64,000 nt of DNA from Streptomyces sparsogenes (GTDB lineage Bacteria; Actinomycetota; Actinomycetes; Streptomycetales; Streptomycetaceae). Numbering within the stretch: position 1 is the first letter of the stretch; every line of letters begins with the position of its first letter. A program made the translations under genes and the position numbers. The stretch covers positions 1 to 64,000 of the forward strand of contig NZ_MAXF01000061.1 in NCBI RefSeq assembly GCF_001704635.1. Direction: 5' to 3'. Under the pieces are notes generated by a model that was given only the letters and a program-made list of their open reading frames with translations, did not search any database and was not told the DNA's origin. Positions 25,637-33,721 of this stretch are shown one piece after another.

Positions 25637-26326
25637 GTGGATGACGCCAGGTGCGGCGGCATGAGCGACGGCGAGCTCCTCAAGCGCCATGTCGCCGGCG
25701 ACCCGGACGCCTTCGGTGAAATCGTGCGGCGCCACCGCGACCGGCTCTGGGCGGTGGCGCTCCGCACGCTCGGCGACCGCGAGGAAGCCGCCGACGCGGT
25801 CCAGGACGCGCTGGTGTCCGCCTACCGGGCCGCTCATACCTTCCGTGGCCAGTCGGCCGTCACGACCTGGCTCCACCGCATCACCGTGAACGCCTGCCTG
25901 GACCGGGCCCGCAAGGCCGCCTCCCGCCGCACCTCCCCCCTCGCGGAAACCGAGCGGCTCGAGCAGCTCCTGGAACCCCACGAGTCGGCCGCCGCACCGG
26001 CGGAGCGGGGAGATCTCCACCGCGAGCTGCTCAGTGCTCTTGCCACCCTGCCGCCCGAGCAGCGGGCAGCCCTCGTCCTCGTGGATATGCAGGGCTACCC
26101 GGTGGCCGAAGCCGCGAGAGTTCTGGACGTCCCCACCGGCACGGTCAAAAGCCGCTGCGCCCGGGGACGCGCACGCCTGGTGCCCCTGCTGTCACATCTC
26201 CGTCCGAACGGGAGGGGTAGCGACTCGCCGGACGGGGCAAGGAACCGGACGCAGAGGACTTCCGTCCCACCGGCGGCAGGACCGAACGACGCAGATGCCG
26301 TGAAGGGCGGAGGTGGCCGAGCGTGA
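25637..26326 (+). CDS. sigM: ECF RNA polymerase sigma factor (SigM-like)
   Basis: This 229-residue extracytoplasmic-function sigma factor has region 2 at about 18-85 (DAFGEIVRRHRDRLWAVALR, then WLHRITVNACLDRARK) and region 4 at about 135-185 (LPPEQRAALVLVDMQGYPV, then GTVKSRCARGRARL). It has a disordered tail of about 40 residues. The GTG start overlaps a GGAGG-rich region. Its stop overlaps the anti-sigma start by 4 nt (GTGA), so the two are translationally coupled. The position upstream of trxB-trxA matches Streptomyces sigM. The target promoters are not visible here. Confidence 0.88.
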   Translation: MDDARCGGMSDGELLKRHVAGDPDAFGEIVRRHRDRLWAVALRTLGDREEAADAVQDALVSAYRAAHTFRGQSAVTTWLHRITVNACLDRARKAASRRTSPLAETERLEQLLEPHESAAAPAERGDLHRELLSALATLPPEQRAALVLVDMQGYPVAEAARVLDVPTGTVKSRCARGRARLVPLLSHLRPNGRGSDSPDGARNRTQRTSVPPAAGPNDADAVKGGGGRA

Positions 26327-27354
26327 CATCGTCGACCGACACGGACGAGCACCCGGAGGTCACAGAGATCTCCGCGCTCACCGAGGGGTTGCTGCCCCCC
26401 GACCGCACCGCCCATGTCCGCGACCACCTCGCCGCGTGCGTCCTGTGTGCCGATGTGCGAGCCTCGCTGGATGAGATCCGGTCGCTGCTGGGGACCCTTC
26501 CCGGGCCGGTGCAGATGCCCGCGGATATCGCGGGGCGCATAGACGCGGCACTCGCCGCCGAAGCGCTCCTCGACGCGACCGCCCCGGACGACCGGGTCGA
26601 TGTTTCACGTGAAACTTCAGCCCTCGACGCAGAGCTCGAGGCACCGCCGAGCGTTTCACGTGAAACCTCGAAGTCCGCGCCCGTCCGGAAGCCGCTCGCT
26701 GAAGCAGAGCCGACCCCGGCCGGCACCGCGGAACGGCCGGCGGAGCGCCCGGCGGGACGCCCGCGCGCCGGCACCGGGCCAGGGCGCTGGAAGTCCCGGT
26801 CTGACGGCCGGCCCGACACCCGACCTGGCACCCGACCTGGCACCCGGCGCAATCAGCCCCGACGCTGGCCCAGGACCGTCCTGGGCGCCGCCTGCGCGGC
26901 TGCTGTGATCGGCCTCGGCTCCTTCCTCGTCCAGTCGGGCTCCACCACGCACGACAGCGCGGGCTCCGACACCCAGACCACAGGAAAGCAATCCACGTCC
27001 GACGCGGAAGCGCTCTCCGCGGCGACCCTCAAGGCCCGGGTGCACGCTCTCCTCGCCGACCAGAAGAGGACCACCTCCTCCAGCGATGTGAACTCACAGG
27101 ACACCCCGGACATGCCCCTGCGCGCCGAGGACCCCCTGGTGCCCTCCTGCGTCCAGGCGGGCACCGGCCGCTCGGATGTCCCTCTCGCCGCTCAGCAGGA
27201 CACCTACGCCGGCAAGGACGTCTATCTCGTGGTGCTGCCGCACCACGCCGACAGTGAGCTCGTCGACGCCTTCGTGATCGACTCGACGTGCGTCAAGCAC
27301 TCGCCGTCGACCGCCGGTGATCGCCTGGTCTCGCGCACCTACCCGCGGCACTGA
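26323..27354 (+). CDS. rsmA: Zinc-finger-type transmembrane anti-sigma factor carrying two parS sites
   Basis: This 343-residue protein has a ZAS-type motif, His35-x3-Cys39-x2-Cys42 (DHLAACVLC), in its cytoplasmic anti-sigma domain. A long disordered linker (about 85-180) precedes a membrane helix (about 186-205: [18 protein letters not shown]). An extracytoplasmic domain of about 135 residues ends the protein. The linker contains two VSRETS pentapeptide-type repeats that are simply the translation of two parS palindromes. It is translationally coupled to sigM through a GTGA overlap. The symbol follows Streptomyces usage for the SigM partner. Whether the cysteines bind zinc or an iron-sulfur cluster cannot be told from sequence. 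Confidence 0.82.
   Translation: MTSSTDTDEHPEVTEISALTEGLLPPDRTAHVRDHLAACVLCADVRASLDEIRSLLGTLPGPVQMPADIAGRIDAALAAEALLDATAPDDRVDVSRETSALDAELEAPPSVSRETSKSAPVRKPLAEAEPTPAGTAERPAERPAGRPRAGTGPGRWKSRSDGRPDTRPGTRPGTRRNQPRRWPRTVLGAACAAAVIGLGSFLVQSGSTTHDSAGSDTQTTGKQSTSDAEALSAATLKARVHALLADQKRTTSSSDVNSQDTPDMPLRAEDPLVPSCVQAGTGRSDVPLAAQQDTYAGKDVYLVVLPHHADSELVDAFVIDSTCVKHSPSTAGDRLVSRTYPRH
26602..26615. promoter_or_regulatory. parS site in the anti-sigma gene (1)
   Basis: This perfect GTTTCACGTGAAAC encodes VSRET in the disordered linker. Confidence 0.95.
26653..26666. promoter_or_regulatory. parS site in the anti-sigma gene (2)
   Basis: This perfect GTTTCACGTGAAAC lies 51 bp after the first and again encodes VSRET. 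Confidence 0.95.
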
Positions 27355-27406
27355 GGCGCGCGGGACTGAGGCACACGGCACACGGAGGGGTCGCCTGACG
27401 CCACCC

Positions 27407-27434
27407 GGGAATGCGGGCCCCGTAGGATCCGTTG
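27407..27434 (+). promoter_or_regulatory. SigR-type promoter of trxB-trxA
   Basis: GGGAAT (27407-27412) and GTTG (27431-27434) are separated by exactly 18 bp, matching the Streptomyces SigR consensus GGAAT-N18-GTT. Thioredoxin genes are classic targets of SigR, which responds to disulfide stress. Transcription should start near 27440, leaving an untranslated leader of about 90 nt. Confidence 0.85.
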
Positions 27435-27529
27435 GGTGGGGTGGCGGCGGTTTTCCGGGGAACTCCGGACGTCGCCGCTCTGAGTCAGCAGTCAGCAGTC
27501 GGCACTCGGCAGAGACAAGGAAGACATCC

Positions 27530-28486
27530 GTGAGCGACGTCCGCAACGTGATCATCATCGGTTCCGGGCCCGCGGGCTATACGGCCGCGCTCTACACCGC
27601 CCGGGCTTCCTTGAAGCCGCTGGTTTTCGAAGGCTCCGTGACCGCTGGTGGCGCCCTGATGAACACCACCGACGTGGAGAACTTCCCCGGCTTCCGCGAG
27701 GGGATCATGGGCCCCGACCTGATGGACAACATGCGGGCCCAGGCGGAGCGCTTCGGCGCCGAGCTGGTCCCGGACGACATCGTCTCGGTCGATCTCTCGG
27801 AGGACATCAAGACCGTCACCGACTCCTCCGGTACGGTCCACCGGGCCAAGACGGTCATCGTCACCACCGGCTCGCAGCACCGCAAGCTCGGCCTGCCGCA
27901 CGAGGACGAGCTCTCCGGCCGTGGCGTCTCCTGGTGTGCCACCTGCGACGGGTTCTTCTTCAAGGACCAGGACATCGCCGTCATCGGCGGCGGCGACACC
28001 GCCATGGAGGAAGCGACCTTCCTGTCCCGCTTCGCCAAGTCGGTCACCGTCGTCCACCGCCGTGACACCCTGCGGGCCAGCAAGGCGATGCAGGATCGCG
28101 CCTTCGCCGACCCCAAGATCTCGTTCATCTGGGACAGCGAGGTCACCGAGATCCACGGAGACAACAACAAGCTCTCCGGCCTGACCCTGCGGGACGTCAA
28201 GACCGGGGAGACCTCCCAGCTTCCGGTGACCGGTCTGTTCATCGCCATCGGCCACGACCCCCGCACCGAGCTCTTCAAGGGCCAGCTCGACCTGGACGAC
28301 GAGGGCTACCTGAAGGTCGCAGCGCCTTCGACCCGGACCAACCTGCCCGGTGTCTTCGCCGCGGGCGATGTCGTGGACCACACCTACCGCCAGGCGATCA
28401 CCGCGGCCGGCACGGGCTGCTCCGCCGCCCTGGACGCCGAGCGCTACCTCGCCGCTCTCGCCGACAGCGCCAACACCACCGCCTGA
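27530..28486 (+). CDS. trxB: Thioredoxin reductase
   Basis: This 318-residue flavoprotein transfers electrons from NADPH to thioredoxin. It has the FAD-binding [15 protein letters not shown], the redox-active CATC pair (near 135-139, [10 protein letters not shown]), the NADPH-binding [10 protein letters not shown] and the C-terminal FAD contact [17 protein letters not shown] chose the GTG at 27530 because AAGGAAG lies 6 nt upstream; the open frame further upstream crosses the promoter. trxA follows 41 bp later in the same operon. The SigR-type promoter predicts induction by thiol oxidation. Confidence 0.96.
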   Translation: MSDVRNVIIIGSGPAGYTAALYTARASLKPLVFEGSVTAGGALMNTTDVENFPGFREGIMGPDLMDNMRAQAERFGAELVPDDIVSVDLSEDIKTVTDSSGTVHRAKTVIVTTGSQHRKLGLPHEDELSGRGVSWCATCDGFFFKDQDIAVIGGGDTAMEEATFLSRFAKSVTVVHRRDTLRASKAMQDRAFADPKISFIWDSEVTEIHGDNNKLSGLTLRDVKTGETSQLPVTGLFIAIGHDPRTELFKGQLDLDDEGYLKVAAPSTRTNLPGVFAAGDVVDHTYRQAITAAGTGCSAALDAERYLAALADSANTTA

Positions 28487-28527
28487 CCACGCCTTCCGCC
28501 CTGCAGCAACCGATAAAGGAGAGAACC

Positions 28528-28857
28528 ATGGCCGGTGCCACGGTGACCGTGACAGATGCCGACTTCGAGGAGAAGGTCCTCAAGAGCGACAAGCCGGTGC
28601 TCGTCGACTTCTGGGCCGCGTGGTGCGGTCCGTGCCGCCAGATCGCCCCGTCCCTGGAGGCGATCGCGGCCGAGCACGCCGACAAGATCATCATTGCGAA
28701 GCTCAACATCGATGAGAACCCGGCGACCGCCGCGAAGTACGGCGTGATGTCGATCCCGACGCTGAACGTCTACCAGGGCGGCGAGGTCGCCAAGACCATC
28801 GTCGGCGCCAAGCCGAAGGCAGCCATCGAGCGCGACCTGGCGGACTTCATCGGCTGA
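28528..28857 (+). CDS. trxA: Thioredoxin A
   Basis: This 109-residue protein is a thiol-disulfide reductant with active site Trp32-Cys33-Gly34-Pro35-Cys36 and the cis-proline motif MSIPTLNVYQGG. GGAGAG precedes the ATG. It is the second gene of the trxB-trxA operon and ends at a strong hairpin followed at once by a parS site. Confidence 0.97.
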   Translation: MAGATVTVTDADFEEKVLKSDKPVLVDFWAAWCGPCRQIAPSLEAIAAEHADKIIIAKLNIDENPATAAKYGVMSIPTLNVYQGGEVAKTIVGAKPKAAIERDLADFIG

Positions 28858-28879
28858 ACCGTCAGCCTTCGCTCCACCA

Positions 28880-28911
28880 CGAAGGGGCTGCCCGTTGGGG
28901 CAGCCCCTTCG
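28880..28911 (+). terminator. Terminator of trxB-trxA
   Basis: This is a perfect 14-bp inverted repeat (28880-28893 with 28898-28911) with a GTTG loop, 22 nt after the trxA stop. It lies between convergent genes. Confidence 0.88.
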
Positions 28912-28912
28912 C

Positions 28913-28926
28913 GTTTCACGTGAAAC
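28913..28926. promoter_or_regulatory. parS site between trxA and the GNAT gene
   Basis: This perfect GTTTCACGTGAAAC begins 2 nt after the trxA terminator and ends 15 nt before the GNAT gene's last codon. It is intergenic. Confidence 0.95.
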
Positions 28927-28940
28927 CTACGGCCGACGGC

Positions 28941-29558
28941 TCACAGCGGGCGAAGCGCGGGCTCCTTCTGCACCGCACCGAGCAGCCGGTCCAGAGCCAG
29001 CTCGACGTCCTCCTTCCAGGAGATCGTCGTCCTCAGCTCCAGCCTCAACCTCGGATACCGCGGGTGCGGCCGCACGGTCTTGAAGCCCACGGCAAGCAGA
29101 TGATCCGCGGGCAGCACACACGCCGGTTCCTTCCAGGTGGCGTCCCCGAAGGCCTCGATCGCCTTGAAGCCGCGCCGTATCAGATCCTTGGCCACCGTCT
29201 GCACCATCACCCGGCCGAGGCCCTGCCCCTGATACCCGGGCATCAGCCATGCGGTCATGAGCTGTACGGCGTCCGCCGCCACCGGACTCGTCGGAAAGGC
29301 CGTGGAGCGTGGCACATACGCCGGCGGAGCGTAGAGCACAAAGCCCACCGGCACATCGTCCACATAGACCACCCGGCCGCAGGAACCCCACTCCAGCAGA
29401 ACAGCCGAGATCCAGGCTTCCTTCTCCAGCTCCGGACGTCCGGCCCTTACCGCGGCCTCGCCGCTGACCGGGTCGAGCTCCCAGAAGACACAGGCGCGAC
29501 AGCGCTTGGGGATGTCCGGGAGGTTGTCCAGCGTGAGCGGTACGAGCCGACGCCCCAT
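28941..29558 (-). CDS. GNAT family N-acetyltransferase
   Basis: This 205-residue protein has a GNAT fold. The acetyl-CoA loop is YQGQGLGRVMVQTVAKDLIRR (Q/R-x-x-G-x-G type) in the middle. It begins with a Cys pair in CRACVFWELDP, a feature of a conserved actinobacterial subgroup next to parAB. The acceptor substrate is unknown. GAGGG lies about 9 nt before the ATG at 29558. It is convergent with trxA. Its 5' end overlaps a possible small membrane-protein ORF in another frame. Confidence 0.85.
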   Translation of the reverse strand: MGRRLVPLTLDNLPDIPKRCRACVFWELDPVSGEAAVRAGRPELEKEAWISAVLLEWGSCGRVVYVDDVPVGFVLYAPPAYVPRSTAFPTSPVAADAVQLMTAWLMPGYQGQGLGRVMVQTVAKDLIRRGFKAIEAFGDATWKEPACVLPADHLLAVGFKTVRPHPRYPRLRLELRTTISWKEDVELALDRLLGAVQKEPALRPL

Positions 29559-29704
29559 GAAGCCAGTCCCTCATTTCCGTCGCCGGCCGCGGTACGAGCG
29601 GCCGACAGCGCATTGCGCTCCCTGAGCAGACTGCCGACGAATCCGCCGACGGCCCCCAGTCCCAATCCCGTGGCCAGCAGCCCCGTGCGGCTCACCGTCC
29701 GCAT
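29447..29704 (-). CDS. Possible small membrane protein overlapping the GNAT gene
   Basis: This is an 85-residue frame with a well-placed GGAGG 8 nt before its ATG. It has one plausible membrane helix (TGLLATGLGLGAVGGFVGSLL) after a basic start. The last 112 nt overlap the GNAT gene in another frame and read as a Ser/Arg-rich tail, so only the N-terminal part looks protein-like. It could be a leader ORF coupled to the GNAT gene, or spurious. Confidence 0.4.
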   Translation of the reverse strand: MRTVSRTGLLATGLGLGAVGGFVGSLLRERNALSAARTAAGDGNEGLASWGVGSYRSRWTTSRTSPSAVAPVSSGSSTRSAARPR

Positions 29705-29801
29705 GGCCTTGCCCTCCACATGAAACGCCTCCACATGGATCCGCTCTACCTGATCGCATCGTATCCGTGCCGAGATTGCACCGATACCGACCTTGAGCAA
29801 A

Positions 29802-29846
29802 GAGCGGGTCGTGTTCCGACCACCACCGCCGGAATACGACCCGCTC
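29802..29846 (-). terminator. Terminator of parAB
   Basis: Arms 29802-29817 and 29831-29846 pair over 16 bp with one G-T pair and a 13-nt loop, 24 nt beyond the parB stop codon. Confidence 0.8.
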
Positions 29847-29870
29847 CGCCTCGTCCGTAAGTCCGGTGTC

Positions 29871-30998
29871 CTACTCTTCCTCGTCCGCCGCTTCAGAGAG
29901 CCGCTGCTCGAGAACCGGCCCCTCGCCCGGGGCGAGCGTGCCGAGGATGCGCTCAAGATCCTCTATCGAGGCGAACTCGACGACAATCTTCCCCTTCTTC
30001 TGACCGAGGTCCACCTTCACCCGGGTCTCGAAGCGGTCGGAGAGCCTGGAAGCGAGGTCCGTCAGCGCGGGGGAGATCTTGGTGCCCGCGCGCGGGCCCT
30101 TCGCCTTCGTCGCACCGCCCGCTCGCGAGCCCATCAGGGTCACGATCTCCTCGACCGACCGCACCGAGAGCCCCTCGGCGACGATCCGGTACGCCAGCCG
30201 ATCCTGCTCCTCGGGGTCGTCGACGCCGAGGAGCGCCCGGGCGTGGCCCGCGGAGAGCACCCCTGCCGCGACCCGCTTCTGCACCTTGGGGGACAGCTTC
30301 AGCAGCCGGAGCGTATTGGAGACCTGGGGACGCGAGCGCCCGATGCGGTCCGCCAGCTCGTCATGCGTGCACTCGAAGTCCTTGAGCAACTGGTCGTAGG
30401 CGGCCGCCTCTTCCAGGGGGTTGAGCTGTGCGCGATGCAGATTCTCCAGAAGCGCGTCCAGCAGGAGCTTCTCGTCCTCGGTCGCCCTGACGATCGCCGG
30501 AATCTTCTCCAGCCCCGCCTCCCGGCAAGCCCGCCAGCGCCGCTCACCCATGATGAGCTCGTAGCGCTCGGGAGCCAACTGCCGTACCACGATGGGCTGG
30601 AGGAGCCCCACCTCCTGGATCGAGGTGACCAGTTCGGCGAGAGCGTCCTCGTCGAACACCTCACGCGGCTGCCTCGGATTGGGCGTGATGGAGTCCAGCG
30701 GCAGCTCGGCGAAGTGGGCTCCGGCCACCGCATCGAGGACGGGCGGAAGCACCTCCTCCTGCTGCTGCGGAGCAGCCTCGTTCTCCTGAGGGAGGCCATG
30801 AGGGGGCAGCGCAGCGACCTTGGCCGCCGCCACACCGCGCTCCGGCGTCAGCGCCGGGATCGCCGATGGTGAGGTGGAGACTCCCGTCGCCGTGACCGTT
30901 CCCGCCGCCGGAGCGGGCCCGGAGCCATCCGTCCCCTTCGGCGGGGGAGGGATCAGGGCGCCGAGCCCACGGCCCAGCCCTCTGCGTCGCTCACTCAC
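29871..30998 (-). CDS. parB: Chromosome partitioning protein ParB
   Basis: This 375-residue CTP-dependent clamp loads at parS. The N-terminus is the typical [14 protein letters not shown], which contacts ParA. A Pro/Ala linker follows, then the ParB/Srx CTPase domain ([14 protein letters not shown], then [13 protein letters not shown]). The HTH domain ([19 protein letters not shown]) reads parS, and a C-terminal dimerisation region ends the protein. The GTG start overlaps the parA stop by 4 nt (GTGA). Eight perfect parS copies lie within this window, all between 5 and 33 kb. Confidence 0.97.
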   Translation of the reverse strand: MSERRRGLGRGLGALIPPPPKGTDGSGPAPAAGTVTATGVSTSPSAIPALTPERGVAAAKVAALPPHGLPQENEAAPQQQEEVLPPVLDAVAGAHFAELPLDSITPNPRQPREVFDEDALAELVTSIQEVGLLQPIVVRQLAPERYELIMGERRWRACREAGLEKIPAIVRATEDEKLLLDALLENLHRAQLNPLEEAAAYDQLLKDFECTHDELADRIGRSRPQVSNTLRLLKLSPKVQKRVAAGVLSAGHARALLGVDDPEEQDRLAYRIVAEGLSVRSVEEIVTLMGSRAGGATKAKGPRAGTKISPALTDLASRLSDRFETRVKVDLGQKKGKIVVEFASIEDLERILGTLAPGEGPVLEQRLSEAADEEE

Positions 30999-32080
30999 TG
31001 AATCCCCTCCTGCATGCTGTGCTGGTCGTGCTGGCTGATCTCTGGGATAGTGTGGGCCCGCTGGGCGTCATAGTGCACACTGACCCCCCTGAGCGCGATC
31101 TCCCGGGCCGCTTCCAGATAGGACAGCGCTCCGCTGGACCCCGGGTCATAGGTGAGGACCGTCTGCCCATAGCTGGGGGCCTCGGAGATACGCACCGATC
31201 TCGGGATGCTGGTCCTCAGCACCTCATGGCCGAAGTGGCTGCGTACCTCATCGGCGACCTGCGAGGCCAGCCGGGTCCTGCCGTCGTACATCGTGAGCAG
31301 GATCGTCGAGACATGAAGCTTGGGATTGAGATGGCCCCGCACCAGGTCGACGTTGCGCAGCAGCTGCCCCAGGCCCTCCAGGGCGTAGTACTCACACTGG
31401 ATCGGGATCAGCACCTCGGCGCCGGCGACGAGCGCGTTGACCGTCAGGAGGCCGAGCGACGGAGGGCAGTCGATGAGGATGTAGTCCAGGGGCTGCTCAT
31501 AGGCCTGAATGGCCCGATCCAGCCGGCTCTCCCGGGCCACCAGCGAGACCAGCTCGATCTCCGCGCCCGCCAGATCGATCGTGGCCGGAGCACAGAACAG
31601 CCCCTCCACATCGGGAACGGGCTGCACGACATCCGACAGCGGCTTGCTGTCCACCAGGACGTCATAGATCGACGGGACCTCGGAGTGATGATCGATTCCC
31701 AGCGCCGTCGAGGCATTGCCCTGCGGGTCGAGGTCGATGACCAGCACCCGAGCCCCATGGAGGGCGAGAGAAGCGGCCAGATTGACGGTGGTGGTGGTCT
31801 TGCCCACCCCGCCCTTCTGGTTGGCGACCACGATCACCCGGGTCTGCTCCGGCCTGGGAAGTCCCTCGCCCGCGCGACCAAGGGCTTGGACCGCCAGTTC
31901 AGCGGCACGGCCAATGGGGGTGTCGTCCATCGGGGGCGGCGTTTCACGTGAAACATCCTCCCCCGCCGATTCAGTACGGGGGCCGGGGACCGGGTCGGTC
32001 ATCGGCCCCGCGATGTTGGCGTCGGACCGCAAGGATTCACTCTCCTCGACATCAGGCTCGCGATGAGGAGAGCCTGCCAT
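30995..32080 (-). CDS. parA: Chromosome partitioning ATPase ParA
   Basis: This 361-residue Walker-type ATPase segregates ParB-parS complexes and aids sporulation septation in Streptomyces. The deviant Walker A is [12 protein letters not shown], preceded by VIVVANQ. Switch motifs are [11 protein letters not shown] and [10 protein letters not shown]. The start is uncertain. I chose the ATG at 32080 ([10 protein letters not shown]), which resembles Streptomyces ParA N-termini. A frame extending to 32224 begins with the translation of a parS site, and an internal ATG 25 codons later is another option. No candidate start has a strong ribosome binding site. A parS palindrome inside the gene encodes VSRET near residue 46. 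Confidence 0.94.
   Translation of the reverse strand: MAGSPHREPDVEESESLRSDANIAGPMTDPVPGPRTESAGEDVSRETPPPMDDTPIGRAAELAVQALGRAGEGLPRPEQTRVIVVANQKGGVGKTTTTVNLAASLALHGARVLVIDLDPQGNASTALGIDHHSEVPSIYDVLVDSKPLSDVVQPVPDVEGLFCAPATIDLAGAEIELVSLVARESRLDRAIQAYEQPLDYILIDCPPSLGLLTVNALVAGAEVLIPIQCEYYALEGLGQLLRNVDLVRGHLNPKLHVSTILLTMYDGRTRLASQVADEVRSHFGHEVLRTSIPRSVRISEAPSYGQTVLTYDPGSSGALSYLEAAREIALRGVSVHYDAQRAHTIPEISQHDQHSMQEGIQ
31941..31954. promoter_or_regulatory. parS site inside parA
   Basis: This perfect GTTTCACGTGAAAC encodes VSRET (minus strand) in the variable N-terminal part of ParA, before the ATPase core. Confidence 0.95.
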
Positions 32081-32354
32081 GCTTTGGGGGTTGTGAACCA
32101 GCGAGGCCCGTTCTCCTGTGGATGAATCCACGTCCCGTCGAGGCCGGCGGTCGCGCGGCGATGCGGCCGCACGCCCACGACTGATGATTCCATGCAGCAA
32201 GGAGCGACGTTTCACGTGAAACACGATGCACGGACAGCATCGCCGATTCGCCGCGACACTCCGGTATGCGTAGTTTAGGCAGCTTGTATGGAGCAGCCGA
32301 GCCCGTCCTCCGGAGCAACGCGACGGGGCCTACCGCCCTCGCCGCGAGATCCAC
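32081..32354. other. parA upstream region
   Basis: This 274-bp region between rsmG and parA contains a parS site (32209-32222). On the minus strand it has a possible -10 TAAACT (32277-32272) with no good -35. The parA frame stays open to 32224 but lacks a start context there. Confidence 0.5.
32209..32222. promoter_or_regulatory. parS site upstream of parA
   Basis: This perfect GTTTCACGTGAAAC lies about 130 bp upstream of the chosen parA start, placed where bound ParB could affect parAB transcription. Confidence 0.95.
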
Positions 32355-33068
32355 TCAGCGGCGGCGGCGAGGCCCCTTCCGGGCCGCCTTGGCCCGCTTG
32401 GCCGCGAAGCGCACCCCACCAGGGCTCTCCCCGACCTCGACCCGCACCACCGTGGAGAGCGGATCCACGATCCCCTCCCCGACATGGAGCACCGACGTCC
32501 CGACGACCCCGAGCTTGCTCAGCGCGGCACGGGCGTGCTTCAGCTCCTCCTCCGCCGTGTCGCCCTTGAGGAGCAGCATCTCCCCGTACGGGCGCAGCAG
32601 CGGGACGCCCCAGCCGGCCAGGCGGTCCAGCGGGGCCACGGCGCGCGCGGTCACCACATGCATCGGCGGCAGCTTCCCCAGGACCTCCTCGGCCCGGCCC
32701 CGCACCACCGTCACATGCTCCAGCCCCAGCAGCTCGACCACTTCCTGGAGGAAGTTCGTACGGCGCAGCAGCGGCTCCAGCAGCGTGATCCGCAAATCCG
32801 GGCGGGTCAGGGCCAGCGGGATGCCGGGGAGCCCGGCGCCCGAGCCCACATCGCACACCGTGACCCCCTCGGGCACCACCTCGGAGAGCACCGCGCAGTT
32901 CAGCAGGTGGCGCTCCCACAGCCGCGGCACCTCCCGCGGCCCGATCAGACCGCGGGTCACCCCGATGTCGGCGAGCAGTTCGGCGTAGCGGACGGCCTCC
33001 AAGAAGCGCTCGCCGAATACCTCCCGCGCCTCCTCGGGGGCCGGGGGGAGCTCCGCTGCTTCCGTCAC
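32355..33068 (-). CDS. rsmG: 16S rRNA (guanine-N7)-methyltransferase RsmG (GidB)
   Basis: This 237-residue SAM-dependent methyltransferase modifies G527 (E. coli numbering) in the 530 loop of 16S rRNA. Loss of it gives low-level streptomycin resistance and altered antibiotic production in Streptomyces. The SAM-binding motif is VCDVGSGAGLPGIPLAL, and TARAVAPLDRLAGW is a family signature. The tail is very basic (RFAAKRAKAARKG). It lies between jag and parA in the standard order. Confidence 0.95.
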   Translation of the reverse strand: MTEAAELPPAPEEAREVFGERFLEAVRYAELLADIGVTRGLIGPREVPRLWERHLLNCAVLSEVVPEGVTVCDVGSGAGLPGIPLALTRPDLRITLLEPLLRRTNFLQEVVELLGLEHVTVVRGRAEEVLGKLPPMHVVTARAVAPLDRLAGWGVPLLRPYGEMLLLKGDTAEEELKHARAALSKLGVVGTSVLHVGEGIVDPLSTVVRVEVGESPGGVRFAAKRAKAARKGPRRRR

Positions 33069-33104
33069 GGGGACCGTCCTTCCATACCGAACACTGTGGT
33101 GAAC

Positions 33105-33140
33105 GCTGATGCGAGGCTGACCGCTGATGCAAGGCTGACA
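33105..33140. repeat. Two tandem 18-bp repeats upstream of rsmG
   Basis: GCTGATGCGAGGCTGACC is followed directly by a copy with two substitutions. It is short and has no evident function. Confidence 0.6.
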
Positions 33141-33145
33141 AGATT

Positions 33146-33173
33146 CGGCCCCGCCTGCGAGCAGACGGGGCCG
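33146..33173 (-). terminator. Hairpin between jag and rsmG
   Basis: A 13-bp stem with one mismatch (CGGCCCCG...CGGGGCCG ends) lies 25 nt after the jag stop codon. It probably attenuates or ends the rpmH-jag transcript. Confidence 0.65.
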
Positions 33174-33197
33174 TGTGGTTCATGAGGGGGGACCGGT

Positions 33198-33707
33198 TCA
33201 GACCGGAAGCACGACGACCCGGCGCTGGGGCTCCTCGCCCTCCGACTCGCTGCGCAGTCCGGCGGCCGCCACCGCGTCGTGCACGACCTTCCGCTCGAAC
33301 GGCGTCATCGCCTTCAGCTTCACCGGCTGACCGGTGCCCTTGGCCTCCTCGGCGGCCTTGGTGCCCAGCTCCGTGAGCTCGGCGCGCTTACGGGCCCGGT
33401 AGCCGGCGATGTCGAGCATCAGCCGACTGCGGTCACCGGTCTCGCGGTGCACCGCGAGCCGGGTCAGCTCCTGGATAGCCTCCAGCACCTCGCCGTCCCG
33501 GCCCACCAGCTTCTGCAGGTCGCGGCTGGTCGAATCGCTGATGATCGACACCGCGGCGCGGTCGGCCTCGACGTCCATGTCGATGTCGCCGTCGAGGTCC
33601 GCGATGTCCAGCAGCCCCTCGAGGTAGTCGGCCGCGATCTCCCCTTCCTGCTCGAGGCGGGTCAGGGTGTCGACACCCTCGGCAGCCGGGGTGGTGCCTT
33701 CCGTCAC
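33198..33707 (-). CDS. jag: RNA-binding protein KhpB/Jag
   Basis: This 169-residue protein has an acidic N-terminal part and a KH domain with the GRDGE loop (KLVGRDGEVLEAIQELTRLA). A C-terminal R3H domain follows (MTPFERKVVHDAVAAAGLRSES). It lacks the separate Jag-N domain found in Firmicutes. It is thought to act with KhpA on RNAs linked to cell-wall growth. The GTG start has AAGGAG 7 nt upstream. It is cotranscribed with yidC. Confidence 0.93.
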   Translation of the reverse strand: MTEGTTPAAEGVDTLTRLEQEGEIAADYLEGLLDIADLDGDIDMDVEADRAAVSIISDSTSRDLQKLVGRDGEVLEAIQELTRLAVHRETGDRSRLMLDIAGYRARKRAELTELGTKAAEEAKGTGQPVKLKAMTPFERKVVHDAVAAAGLRSESEGEEPQRRVVVLPV

Positions 33708-33721
33708 GGATGGACTCCTTC

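Noticed and set aside
29713-29722. A parS-like half site (GTTTCATGTG, minus strand)
   Set aside because: Only one half resembles the palindrome and it has a central mismatch. All accepted parS sites are perfect 14-mers.
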